Shown: positions 15,976 through 24,841, numbered from the stretch's first letter. The stretch: 49,048 bases of DNA from Aggregatilineales bacterium (GCA_029975765.1 JARKOK010000112.1:1-49048); one strand, 5' to 3'. The notes: generated from the sequence alone by a model not told the origin. Program-made: numbers and translations.

Positions 15976-18684
15976 ATGAAACCGATGACCAGCGTCGAGG
16001 CGCGCCAGGCATTTTTGGATTATTTCGAGGAGATGGGACACAAGCAGGTACATTCTTCTTCGCTCGTCCCTGCCAATGACCCGACGCTGCTGTTCACCAA
16101 CGCGGGTATGGTGCAGTTCAAGGATGTCTTCCTCGGTCTGGATAAACGGGATTACAAACGCGCCACCACCTCCCAGAAATGCCTGCGGGTCTCAGGTAAG
16201 CATAATGACCTTGAGAACGTTGGGCCATCGCCGCGCCACCATACCTTCTTTGAAATGCTGGGCAACTTCAGCTTTGGCGATTATTTCAAGCGCGATGCGA
16301 TCCGGTTTGCCTACACGCTGCTGACCGAAGTTTATGGCCTGCCGGCTGACCGGCTGGCGTTCACGGTTTATCACAACGACGACGAGGCCTACAATATCTG
16401 GGTGAACGAGATGGGCGTTGACCCGCAGCGGGTGGCCCGGCTGGGCGCGAAAACGAACTTCTGGCAGATGGCGGAAACCGGCCCCTGCGGCCCAACCAGC
16501 GAACTGCACTGGGATAAATACCCGGAGCGCGGCGTGGGCAATATCATCCCATCGCTGGAGGCGGAAGATGACCGTTTCCTCGAACTATGGAACCTGGTGT
16601 TCATGCAGTTCAACCGCACGCAGCCCGATCCCGATCACAGCGGCCAGTACGATGTCCCCCTGCCCGCCCCCGGCGTAGATACCGGCATGGGGCTGGAACG
16701 CATTTTGAGTGTGGTCAACGGTGTCAAGGCCAACTACGACACCGATCTGTTTATGCCGATTATCGAAAAGACCCAGCAGCTTACCGGGCAGACCGACGCC
16801 GAACGTGACACGAACATCGTGCCTTACCGTGTGATCGCCGATCACATGCGCGCGGCGGTGTTTCTGATCGCCGATGGCGTGCTGCCCGGCGCGAAAGGCC
16901 GCGACTCCGTGTGCAGGCTGGTCATCCGGCGCGCCTCGCGTTTTGGCGCGAAGTTGGGCTTTAACCAGCCGTTTCTGGCCGAAGTCGCGCAGACCGTAAT
17001 TGACATCATGGGCGGGCACTATACCGAACTGGTAGAACGCACCGAGGCGATCAAGAAGATCATCACGCAGGAAGAGATTCGTTTCCACCGCACGTTAGAT
17101 CGCGGCCTGAGCGAACTGGAAGCGGAACTCGATATGCTCCAGCAGACTGGCAAGACCGAACTACCGGGACGTGTGGCATTTTATCTTAAAGCCACACTTG
17201 GCCTACCCATTCAGGTAATTCAGGACATCGCCGGCGAACGCGGCTTCAGCGTGGATATGCGCGGTTTCAATGAAGAAGAGTCGCGCCACGCCGAAGTCAG
17301 CGGCGGCGGGCAGGCGATGGGTGAGATTGATCTGGCTGAACTTTATGGCGAAACGCTGGCGCAGTTAAAAGCGGCGAAACTGCTGGGCGACAGGGGCGTG
17401 GTTTACCAGCCGCACACAGCCACCACAGCCGAAGATCGGGTGCTGGCGCTGTTCCGCGACGGGCAGCGCGTGGACAGCGTGATCGCCGGTGACCGGGTGG
17501 AAGTAGTGCTGGGCACAACGCCGTTTTACGTCGAGGCTGGCGGCCAGATCAGCGACACCGGCACGATCACAGGCCAGGATTGGGTGATTGAAGTTGAGGA
17601 CATGAAACAACCGGTAGGCGGTCTCATCGTCCACGTTGGTGAAGTCATTGAAGGCACACCGCGCGAGGGTGACGCCGCCCGCGCGGATGTGGATGCCGAG
17701 CGCCGCGCCGACATCACCCGCAACCATACCGGCACGCATCTGTTACACGCGGCGCTGCGCGGACGCCTGGGCACGCACGTCCAGCAGCGCGGGTCACTGG
17801 TGGCGCCCGACCGGCTGCGGTTTGACTTCGTGCATAACGATAAACTGACGCCGGAAGAAATTGCGGACATCGAAGCCCAGGTCAATGCCATCATCCAGAA
17901 AAACTACCCGGTTCATGCCGAGGAAAAATCACTGGCACAGGCCCGCGCTGAAGGCGCGATGGCGCTGTTTGGGGAAAAATATGGCGACCGCGTTCGCACC
18001 ATTGTGGTTGCGGACAACGGAGACCGCTACAGCTACGAACTATGCGGCGGCGTTCATGTCCACGAAACTGGCGAAATCGGGCCGTTTGTGATTGTGAGCG
18101 AAGGCAGTGTCAGCGCGGGTATCCGCCGGGTTGAGGCGCTGACCGGGCGCGGCGCGGTCGAATACATTCAGCGTGCCCGGCACACACTGGGCGAAGTGGC
18201 GCACCGGTTAGGCACAACCCCGGAACAGGCCGCCATGCGGGTCGAAGCGTTGCAGGACGAACTGGCTGCCGCCAGGAAACAAATCCAGCAGTTGCAGCGC
18301 GACATCGCCCGCAGTAACTTTAATGAGATGGTCGCGCATCTGGAAAGCATCAACGGCGTTCCGGCGCTCGTTGCCACCCTTGACGGGCTGACGATGGATA
18401 ACCTGCGCGAAATGTCCGACTGGTTTCGTAACAGGGTCAGCAGCGGCGTGATGGTTGTGGGCAGCGCGGTGGATGATAAACCGCAGTTGCTGGTGGCCGT
18501 CACCGATGATCTGACGAAGAAGGGGTTACACGCCGGCAATCTGGTGAAGGAAATTGCGGCGGTGGTTGGCGGCGGGGGCGGCGGTCGTCCCAATCTGGCG
18601 CAGGCCGGGGGTAAGGATGCCAGCCAGTTGCCCGCCGCGCTGGCAAAAGCGCGTCAATTAATTGCTCAGAATTACAAAGGCTGA
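15976..18684 (+). CDS. alaS: Alanyl-tRNA synthetase
   Basis: A full-length 902-residue class II synthetase charging tRNA-Ala and editing mischarged Ser/Gly. The catalytic core at the N-terminus holds motif 1/2 phrases (FTNAGMVQFKDVF, PRHHTFFEMLGNFSFGDYF) and GVDTGMGLERI (motif 3). The editing domain keeps both zinc/catalytic sites, HTGTHLLHAAL and CGGVHVHETGEIG. A coiled-coil stretch precedes the C-Ala domain (GGGGGGRPNLAQAGG). No residue of note is missing. Its UGA stop overlaps the next start (TGATG), so the downstream gene is translationally coupled. The order alaS - x - ruvX - mltG echoes the neighbourhood seen in Firmicutes. Confidence 0.97.
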   Translation: MKPMTSVEARQAFLDYFEEMGHKQVHSSSLVPANDPTLLFTNAGMVQFKDVFLGLDKRDYKRATTSQKCLRVSGKHNDLENVGPSPRHHTFFEMLGNFSFGDYFKRDAIRFAYTLLTEVYGLPADRLAFTVYHNDDEAYNIWVNEMGVDPQRVARLGAKTNFWQMAETGPCGPTSELHWDKYPERGVGNIIPSLEAEDDRFLELWNLVFMQFNRTQPDPDHSGQYDVPLPAPGVDTGMGLERILSVVNGVKANYDTDLFMPIIEKTQQLTGQTDAERDTNIVPYRVIADHMRAAVFLIADGVLPGAKGRDSVCRLVIRRASRFGAKLGFNQPFLAEVAQTVIDIMGGHYTELVERTEAIKKIITQEEIRFHRTLDRGLSELEAELDMLQQTGKTELPGRVAFYLKATLGLPIQVIQDIAGERGFSVDMRGFNEEESRHAEVSGGGQAMGEIDLAELYGETLAQLKAAKLLGDRGVVYQPHTATTAEDRVLALFRDGQRVDSVIAGDRVEVVLGTTPFYVEAGGQISDTGTITGQDWVIEVEDMKQPVGGLIVHVGEVIEGTPREGDAARADVDAERRADITRNHTGTHLLHAALRGRLGTHVQQRGSLVAPDRLRFDFVHNDKLTPEEIADIEAQVNAIIQKNYPVHAEEKSLAQARAEGAMALFGEKYGDRVRTIVVADNGDRYSYELCGGVHVHETGEIGPFVIVSEGSVSAGIRRVEALTGRGAVEYIQRARHTLGEVAHRLGTTPEQAAMRVEALQDELAAARKQIQQLQRDIARSNFNEMVAHLESINGVPALVATLDGLTMDNLREMSDWFRNRVSSGVMVVGSAVDDKPQLLVAVTDDLTKKGLHAGNLVKEIAAVVGGGGGGRPNLAQAGGKDASQLPAALAKARQLIAQNYKG

Positions 18685-20237
18685 TGGCAGACCGACCGGA
18701 TTATATTCAGCTTGAAGTAGGTGAAGATGCGGCTTCCGTCCGTGACCGGCTTTCGTTTCTGCGGGGCAAACGTGTCCTGCTGATCTGGCCGGAGGAAGGC
18801 ACGGTTCTCACCCGCAAACTCGACCTGGTGCTGATTCAGCGCGAGGCCATGCGCCGCGCCATCCGTCTGGCGCTGGTCACGCACGATCCTGAAGTCATCA
18901 AACATGCCGAAGAACTGAATATCAGCACCTTTGAAACCATTGGCGCGAGTGAGCGCGGGCGCTGGAAACGCGGTCGGGCAAAGGTTTTTACCTCACGTTT
19001 CCAGCGTCCTGACAGCGAACCCGAACCCGACGAACTGATGGAAGTCGCCAGCCGGGTGCGCGGCGAACCGCGCTCCGGGCGCGGGCGACTGCTCGGACGG
19101 CTCGTGATTCTGGTGATCGTGCTGGCGGTGCTGGGCGGGGCGGCGTATGTCGTGCTGCCGAGTGCCACTGTAACCCTCACCCTGGCGCAAAGCCGTTTGC
19201 AGGTTGAAACAGACATCATCGCTGACCCGAACCTGACCACACTGGATGTTGAAAACCGGCTGGTGCCGGCTATCAAACTCAGCGCGCAGATCGAAGACAG
19301 CGGCACGATAGAAACAACCGGCGCGCAAGACCTGGGCGATACACTGGCAACGGGATCGGTGGTGTTCGTCAATCAGACGAATGCGGCCATCACCATACCC
19401 GCCGGCACGGTCGTTACGACCAGCGCCGGCACGCCGATTCAATTCCGCACGACCCGCGATGTTGAACTGGCCGCCGGATTGGGGCTGCAAATCGAGGTGC
19501 CGGTGGAAGCCTTGCCAAGCGCGGGCGGCGCAGCGGGGAATGTTGACAGCGGTCTGATCAACACGGTGATTGGCCCGCTGGCCGACCGCGTGAGTGTCCG
19601 CAACGTCGCGCCCACATCGGGCGGCACCGCGCGAACCCAGCGCACGGTCAGCGCCGACGACCGCGACCGGCTGCTTGCCACGCTGCGCCAGCAGCTTCAG
19701 GCGCGGGCTTATATCGAGATGGAGCCTCGCCTGACCGATACCCAGTTCATCATTCTGGAAACCGTCCACATTGCCGAAGAACGCAGTGATTGGACCACCT
19801 TCAGCGCGCGCCCCGGCGATGTGGCCGATACCCTGTCGCTGACTATGCGGGTGGTCGTGGAAGCGACCGCCGTTGATGAACAGCTCGCGCGGCAGATTGT
19901 TTACGCGCAGATGTCCAACCAGATTGCCGTCGGTCAGTATATCAAACCGCAGACCGTCAGCTACGAGCGCGGCAGCGTGTCCCATGTTGATACTACGACC
20001 GGACGCATCACATTTGGTCTCACCGGCAGCGGCCTCGTCAGCCAGCAGATCAACGCTGACATGCTGGGCGAGCGGCTGGCCGGTAAGTCCTTAAACGATG
20101 CCACCGCCTACCTCATCAATGAAATCCAACTGGCGGACGGCACGCTGCCCGCCATTGCCATCTCGCCGGAGGGCTTTGAGCAGATGCCGCTGCTGCCGAT
20201 GCGGATCACGATGCAGTTGGTGGAAGCCCCGGCATGA
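18684..20237 (+). CDS. Membrane protein with baseplate J/gp47-like domain
   Basis: A 517-residue protein. Residues 1-130 form a mixed alpha/beta cytoplasmic part that I do not recognise, ending in a basic stretch. One membrane helix spans about 139-158 (ILVIVLAVLGGAAYVVL). The rest is extracytoplasmic and contains a baseplate-J-like beta-rich module (TGSVVFVNQTN, IPAGTVVTTSAG, QFRTTRDVELAAG, at about 225-300) as found in proteins labelled baseplate J/gp47 family in Chloroflexota. No phage or contractile-injection genes are near, so a tail function is unlikely; a cell-envelope role fits better beside mltG. Coupled to alaS and, by an ATGA overlap, to ruvX. Confidence 0.75.
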   Translation: MADRPDYIQLEVGEDAASVRDRLSFLRGKRVLLIWPEEGTVLTRKLDLVLIQREAMRRAIRLALVTHDPEVIKHAEELNISTFETIGASERGRWKRGRAKVFTSRFQRPDSEPEPDELMEVASRVRGEPRSGRGRLLGRLVILVIVLAVLGGAAYVVLPSATVTLTLAQSRLQVETDIIADPNLTTLDVENRLVPAIKLSAQIEDSGTIETTGAQDLGDTLATGSVVFVNQTNAAITIPAGTVVTTSAGTPIQFRTTRDVELAAGLGLQIEVPVEALPSAGGAAGNVDSGLINTVIGPLADRVSVRNVAPTSGGTARTQRTVSADDRDRLLATLRQQLQARAYIEMEPRLTDTQFIILETVHIAEERSDWTTFSARPGDVADTLSLTMRVVVEATAVDEQLARQIVYAQMSNQIAVGQYIKPQTVSYERGSVSHVDTTTGRITFGLTGSGLVSQQINADMLGERLAGKSLNDATAYLINEIQLADGTLPAIAISPEGFEQMPLLPMRITMQLVEAPA

Positions 20238-20671
20238 AACTCCTGGGCGTAGATCACGGCCTGAAACGGATAGGGTTAGCGGTCAGCGATACGTCCGGCC
20301 TCGTGGCGCGGGAACTGACGATCATTAACCGAACCACCAAGCAGGCGGATTTCGAGCGCATCAACCGTATCGCGGCGGAACAGCAAGTCACGGCCATTGT
20401 CGTCGGGCTGCCGTTTAACGATCAGGCACAGGCCGGTGAATACACCCAGGCAGATACCGTGCGAAAATGGGTAGAGCGGTTTCAGGCCACAACATCGCTG
20501 CCGATTATCCTGTGGGATGAGCAGCTAACCAGCCTCGATGCCCGTGACCTCTCGATCCGCCAGCGCCGCAAACCCCGCGACCCGATTGATGACCTGGCCG
20601 CGCGGGTGATGCTGCAAAGTTACCTCGACGCCGTGCGTGATGGTTTGACTGCCTTACCGCCCCCGACCTAA
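20234..20671 (+). CDS. ruvX: Holliday junction resolvase-like RuvX (YqgF)
   Basis: A 145-residue RNase H-fold nuclease of the YqgF family, implicated in rRNA 5' processing and Holliday-junction resolution. The first catalytic Asp is at 7 in LGVDHGLKRIGLAVSD; the VVGLPFND, LWDEQLTS and DPIDDLAARVMLQ motifs supply the remaining acidic residues. The protein has normal length. The ATG overlaps the stop of the upstream gene (ATGA) and mltG follows 10 bp later, placing it in the middle of the alaS operon. Confidence 0.93.
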   Translation: MKLLGVDHGLKRIGLAVSDTSGLVARELTIINRTTKQADFERINRIAAEQQVTAIVVGLPFNDQAQAGEYTQADTVRKWVERFQATTSLPIILWDEQLTSLDARDLSIRQRRKPRDPIDDLAARVMLQSYLDAVRDGLTALPPPT

Positions 20672-20681
20672 GGAGCGTCCC

Positions 20682-21782
20682 TTGCCCCGTTTAATCCGTT
20701 ATGGACTGCTTGCTGCTGCCGTGCTCGTGCTGTTTGCACTGCTGAGCGCGGGCGCGCTGTTTGTTATTTCCGGCGGGCAGCCGGTGGATTTCATCCAGAA
20801 GACGCTGATCCGGTTTTCGCTTTCATCCCGCCAGGCTGATCTGAATCGCGCCGTCAGCACTGACACGACGCCGCTGCGCTTCACCGTCAATCCCGGCGAC
20901 ACCCCACCCGTAATCGCGCAAAATCTTCTCGCGCAGAATCTCATCACGGACGCGCGGCTGTTCGTAGATTATGTGCGGCTGTACGACCTCGACCGCCAGC
21001 TTGAAGCCGGAACCTATTTCCTCAACCGTTCCCAGACCATCCCGGATATTGCCATTGCTCTGACGGATTCCCGGTTCAGCCAGTTCGCCTTCCGCATTCT
21101 GGAAGGCTGGCGGCTGGAAGAAATCGCCACTGCGATTGATAACAATCCATTTTTCCCCTTCACTGGCACCGACTTTCTGGCTGCTGTTGGGCCGGGCGCG
21201 CCCGTAGATGTGGCTTTCGCTCAGCAGGTTGGCCTGCCTGCTGGCGCGTCGCTGGAAGGTTTTTTGTATCCTGACACCTACCAGGTGCCTGCCGAGGTTA
21301 CAGTGGATTGGCTGCGGGACTTCCTGCTTGATACCTTCCAGGAGCGCGTCGGACCGCAGCTTCCTCTCGATGCACAGGCTCAGGGTCTGACACTGTATCA
21401 GGTCGTGACACTGGCTTCGATTGTGGAACGCGAGGCCATCCACACCGATGAGCAGCCCATGATTGCCAGCGTTTACCGCAACCGCCTGCGCGATGGAATG
21501 CGCCTGGAAGCTGATCCAACCGTGCAATATCCCATTGGGCGAGCCGGTAACTGGTGGCCGCGTATCACCGCCGCGAACTATTCCAATGTGATCTCACCTT
21601 ATAACACATATCTGAACGACGGCCTGCCCCCCGGCCCCATCGCTAATCCGGGACTGGCCGCGATTCAGGCGGCGGTCTATCCCGCCACCAGCGACTTTTA
21701 TTACTTCCGCGCCGACTGCCGCAGCGATGGTTATCACGATTTCGCCCGCACCTTCCAGGAGCATCTGGCGAATGGGTGTTAA
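20682..21782 (+). CDS. mltG: Endolytic murein transglycosylase MltG
   Basis: A 366-residue MltG/YceG protein, which cuts nascent glycan strands at the membrane and sets peptidoglycan strand length. A membrane helix occupies about 7-29. A LysM-like part (VNPGDTPPVIAQNLLAQNLI) is followed by the catalytic domain with LEGFLYPDTYQV, the catalytic Glu in LASIVEREA, NRLRDGMRLEADPTVQY, SPYNTYLNDGLPPGPIANPG and the C-terminal YYFRA. All conserved landmarks are present. The start is a TTG preceded by AAGGAG with suitable spacing; no ATG fits. It is directly followed by a lipoprotein gene. Confidence 0.95.
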   Translation: MPRLIRYGLLAAAVLVLFALLSAGALFVISGGQPVDFIQKTLIRFSLSSRQADLNRAVSTDTTPLRFTVNPGDTPPVIAQNLLAQNLITDARLFVDYVRLYDLDRQLEAGTYFLNRSQTIPDIAIALTDSRFSQFAFRILEGWRLEEIATAIDNNPFFPFTGTDFLAAVGPGAPVDVAFAQQVGLPAGASLEGFLYPDTYQVPAEVTVDWLRDFLLDTFQERVGPQLPLDAQAQGLTLYQVVTLASIVEREAIHTDEQPMIASVYRNRLRDGMRLEADPTVQYPIGRAGNWWPRITAANYSNVISPYNTYLNDGLPPGPIANPGLAAIQAAVYPATSDFYYFRADCRSDGYHDFARTFQEHLANGC

Positions 21783-21785
21783 ACA

Positions 21786-22652
21786 GTGATAAGTCGAAAA
21801 TCCCTGTCATGGGGCGCTTTGGCGGTTTGGGTTGTGCTGTTGGTCAGCGCCTGCGCGCCGAGGCCGCGAGAGATCAGCCGGATTGCGCTGCTCGCGCCAT
21901 TTGAGGGACGGTATCGTGAGGTCGGTTATAACGCGCTGTACGCGGCGAAACTGGCTTTACAGGACACCTACTCCTCTATTGAACTGCTGCCGGTAGACGA
22001 CGGCGGCACGGTCGCCAGCGCGGCTGACCGCGCCCACGCGCTGGCCGGTGATCCGCTGGTGAAAGCGGTCGTCGTGCTGGGTTATGCCGCGACGGATGCC
22101 GAGACTCAGCGCGCTTTTGGCAGCCTGCCTGTGCTGGTGGTCGGATCGTGGGGCGCAAAGCCGGAAACGAACAACATTCTGGTGCTGTCCAATCCGTTAG
22201 TGGATGAGATGGTTACGATGTATTCCCGCGCAGCAGTGACCGAAGCGGCAAGGGCTGAAGCCCCGCTAATCGGTGGGGAAGTCTTCGCGCTGGAACAGTT
22301 CACACGTCTGCGACCTTCGCTGGAAGGCATTAAGGTTGTATCCAGCGGCAGCCTTCCCGACGCGGCGTTTAGCGAACAATACGCGCAGGCGGGTCTCTAT
22401 GTACCCGCGCCGGGACTGCTGGCAACTCTGACTTACGATGCCTTTGGCTGGCTCATATCGGCGCTGCAATCCTCCAACACCGATGTTATGACAACCCTCA
22501 CAACTACCCCCTACAACAGCATAAATGGCACAATTCGATTTGAGGAGGGTTATTGGGTTGACGCGCCTGTAAATCAGTATGTGTTTGATTCAATCTGCCT
22601 TCGGCGCGGCGGGAAAATGTGTCTCGTCGCGGCAGATACGGCAACACCATAG
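21786..22652 (+). CDS. Lipoprotein with periplasmic-binding-protein type I-like fold
   Basis: A 288-residue lipoprotein starting at a GTG 3 bp after mltG. The signal peptide ends in a lipobox, LVSAC, with the lipidated Cys at 23. The mature part opens like a type I binding protein (RIALLAPFEGRYREVGYNALYAAKLA) and continues with VKAVVVLGYAA and, near the end, LLATLTYDAFGWLISAL, phrases of the branched-chain amino-acid/LivJ-like receptor family. It is about 80-100 residues shorter than usual receptors, with the central lobe-crossing region reduced. No permease genes are adjacent. Position after mltG suggests an envelope role rather than transport, similar in idea to LpoA, but that is a guess. 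Confidence 0.75.
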   Translation: MISRKSLSWGALAVWVVLLVSACAPRPREISRIALLAPFEGRYREVGYNALYAAKLALQDTYSSIELLPVDDGGTVASAADRAHALAGDPLVKAVVVLGYAATDAETQRAFGSLPVLVVGSWGAKPETNNILVLSNPLVDEMVTMYSRAAVTEAARAEAPLIGGEVFALEQFTRLRPSLEGIKVVSSGSLPDAAFSEQYAQAGLYVPAPGLLATLTYDAFGWLISALQSSNTDVMTTLTTTPYNSINGTIRFEEGYWVDAPVNQYVFDSICLRRGGKMCLVAADTATP

Positions 22653-22683
22653 GCACACGGATGTCGTGTTTCTATAGTGGCTG

Positions 22684-24018
22684 TCAGCTTCCAGTAGGCC
22701 GCCCGCCGTAAAGCGTGCCGTAAAACAGCGGCAGCGGTTCAACTGGTGTCTGACTATACGCAAACGCGCGCTCCAGCCGCGACCGACAGGCCGTAACGCG
22801 CTGCCGGTCATTGGCGTGAATCGTTACCAGCGGTGCGCCTGCCGTCACCCGGTCGCCGACTTTAACATGTACTTCCAGCCCGACCGCTAAATCCACCGGA
22901 TCGCCTTTTTTCTCACGCCCCGCGCCCAGATCAAACGAGGCCATACCGATTTCTTCCGCCGCTACCTGCGCGATATAACCATCCTGAGCAGCGTGATAAG
23001 TTTCCACGATAGATGCTTTCGGGAGCAGCGCCGGATCGTCCACCAGCCGGACATCGCCGCCCTGGGCCTCAACCAGTTGGCGAAACTTCGCCAGGGCGCG
23101 GCCATCGTTCAGATGTTCAACCAGGGTTTGCCGAATCTGCGACTCGTCCGTCCACTGGCGACCACGACCATAAAGCCGCAGCATGTAACCCGCCAGTACC
23201 AGACAGTGTTCGCGGAAGTCCGCCGGGCCATCACCCTTCAGTGTGGTGATCGCTTCCGCCATTTCCAGCGCATTGCCAACAGCCGCACCAAGCGGCTGAT
23301 TCATATCCGACAGCACCGCGATCATGTCGCGCCCCGCATCCGTGCCAATGTCCACCATAATCTGCGCCAGCGCGCGCGCGTCATCCAGATTGGTCATGAA
23401 CGCACCGCGCCCCACCTTCACATCCAGCACAATACCATTCGCGCCTGCCGCGATCTTCTTGCTCATGATGCTGCTGGCAATCAGCGGCAGACAGGGTACG
23501 GTAGCGGTTACATCGCGCAGCGCGTAGAGTTTGCCGTCAGCGGGGGCCAGGTCATGGGACTGCCCCGACAGCACGATGCCGGTCTGCCGCGCCAGCCGCC
23601 GGAAATCCTCATTCGACAGATGAACATTGTAACCGGCGATAGACTCCAGCTTGTCCAGCGTGCCGCCAGAAAATCCCAGACCGCGACCGCTCATCTTGGC
23701 TACCGGCACCCCGCATGACGCCACCAGCGGCAGCACAACCAGGGTGGTTTTGTCCCCTACCCCGCCGGACGAATGTTTGTCTACCGCATAATCGGTGATG
23801 TCCGACAAATCCAGCACGTCGCCAGAGTGTGCCATCGCCAGCGTCAGATTGACCGTTTCCTCGCGGGACATGCCGCGTATAAACACCGCCATCAGAAAAG
23901 CTGCCGCCTGGTAGTCCGGCACGTCACCGCGTGTATAGGCTTGAATGAACCACTGAATTTCCTCGGCAGCCAGCGGCAAACCGTCACGTTTTTTGGCAAT
24001 CAGGTCAACAGCGCGCAT
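22684..24018 (-). CDS. pdp: Pyrimidine-nucleoside phosphorylase
   Basis: A 444-residue enzyme cleaving pyrimidine (deoxy)ribonucleosides with phosphate to base and (deoxy)ribose 1-phosphate. The signature KMSGRGLGFSGGTLDKLE is complete (as KMSGRGLGFSGG and GTLDKLESI), as are the phosphate loop KHSSGGVGDKTTL and the Lys/Met-rich SIMSKKIAAG. The C-terminal PYNP domain (DLAVGLEVHVKVGDRV) is present. The frame continues nine codons upstream, but AGGAGAGG sits 5 nt before the ATG at 24018 and the family begins MRAVDLI, so this start is chosen. Convergent with the mltG operon and divergent from the selenoprotein gene. Confidence 0.94.
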   Translation of the reverse strand: MRAVDLIAKKRDGLPLAAEEIQWFIQAYTRGDVPDYQAAAFLMAVFIRGMSREETVNLTLAMAHSGDVLDLSDITDYAVDKHSSGGVGDKTTLVVLPLVASCGVPVAKMSGRGLGFSGGTLDKLESIAGYNVHLSNEDFRRLARQTGIVLSGQSHDLAPADGKLYALRDVTATVPCLPLIASSIMSKKIAAGANGIVLDVKVGRGAFMTNLDDARALAQIMVDIGTDAGRDMIAVLSDMNQPLGAAVGNALEMAEAITTLKGDGPADFREHCLVLAGYMLRLYGRGRQWTDESQIRQTLVEHLNDGRALAKFRQLVEAQGGDVRLVDDPALLPKASIVETYHAAQDGYIAQVAAEEIGMASFDLGAGREKKGDPVDLAVGLEVHVKVGDRVTAGAPLVTIHANDRQRVTACRSRLERAFAYSQTPVEPLPLFYGTLYGGRPTGS

Positions 24019-24057
24019 CAAATCCTCTCCTGAAATGATTTTCAACTATACCGCCTC

Positions 24058-24086
24058 TTGATAACCCGGCCAAGATACGTTATAGA
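24058..24086 (+). promoter_or_regulatory. Candidate promoter for the UGA-containing thiol oxidoreductase
   Basis: TTGATA at 24058-24063 and TATAGA at 24081-24086 with a 17-bp spacer predict a start near 24093, 32 nt before the preferred ATG at 24125. Confidence 0.5.
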
Positions 24087-24124
24087 TTGATAGACAATCC
24101 GGTTTATTCAGAATGGTAAAGTAC

Positions 24125-24841
24125 ATGGAAGTAAACACGACACCTTCGCCACCCCGCAGCCCATCCCAACGCAGTACGCTGGTAATTTTTGTCATCATCG
24201 GTGTTGCCGTCATCGCGGCTGGGCTGGCGATTCTGGTGGCATACAATCAGACTGCCGTCACTTCAACCGGTTATCAGGGAATGCAGTTCTCGCGGCAGCC
24301 GGATGGTGGCTTCGTCCTCGGCAACCCGGACGCGCGTATCACGGTGGTCGAGTGGGCCGACTATGCCTGACCGGCCTGCATTACGTATCTGGCAGATACG
24401 AACAAGTTCATTGAAGAATACGTAAAAACCGGCAAAGCCAATTTCGAATTTCGGATTATGCCCACTGCCGGCGGCCAGTTGACCCAGTTCCTCGGCGAAC
24501 TGGCGGTCTGCCTGGATGAACAACGTACCGGCGCCTTCTGGGAAGCCAAAGACACCCTGTTTAACATGGCCGCCAGTGGTCGTTACGATGGCAACTCCGG
24601 GCGAAACCTGACACAGACTTTAGGGCTGGACTACAACAGGGCGCTGGAATGTACCCGAACCAGCAGTCAGGTTCTCACGGATGCCCAGCTCGGCCAGACC
24701 CTCGGCGTCACCGGCACACCTGCTGTCATGATTCGCATTGATGACGCTGAACCCATCTGGATCAGCGCCGGCGGCCAGCAGTTTAGCCGGGGCGGCGTGC
24801 CTTTTGCCGTTCTCGCCAGCGTCGTGGACTCCAATTCGTAG
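24125..24841 (+). CDS. Putative selenoprotein: membrane-anchored DsbA-like thiol oxidoreductase (UxxC)
   Basis: Read through an in-frame UGA at 24368-24370, this gives a 238-residue protein. It has a membrane helix at about 18-38, a linker (DGGFVLGNPDARITVVEWADYA), then U82-P83-A84-C85 at the active-site position, and a DsbA-like thioredoxin fold with the cis-Pro motif GTPAV. The neighbour at 24998 has Cys80-Pro-His-Cys83 at the same place. Beyond the UGA 156 codons stay open to TAG, with about half of residues identical to the neighbour, including PTAGGQ, CLDEQR, GRYDGN and GLDY. A hairpin right after the UGA fits a bacterial SECIS. An upstream ATG (24113) is possible; neither has a strong Shine-Dalgarno sequence. 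Predicted role: envelope disulfide/redox chemistry. The alternative is a recent nonsense mutation. Confidence 0.78.
24384..24400 (+). promoter_or_regulatory. Candidate bacterial SECIS element
   Basis: CGTATCT at 24384-24390 and AGATACG at 24394-24400 form a perfect 7-bp stem with a GGC loop. Twenty nucleotides separate the UGA from the loop, and the loop starts with G, both within the published description of bacterial SECIS elements. The cysteine paralogue has no such hairpin at the equivalent position. Confidence 0.65.

Noticed and set aside
24113-24841. Pseudogene explanation for the UGA-containing DsbA-like gene
   Set aside because: A single stop at exactly the catalytic Cys, no other lesion in 156 codons, equal conservation on both sides and a SECIS-like hairpin make decay less likely than Sec decoding, though it remains the main alternative until selABCD are checked.
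24458-24841. Separate small gene starting at the internal ATG 24458
   Set aside because: It is the same frame as the upstream part and would begin in the middle of the thioredoxin fold without an active site or ribosome-binding site.
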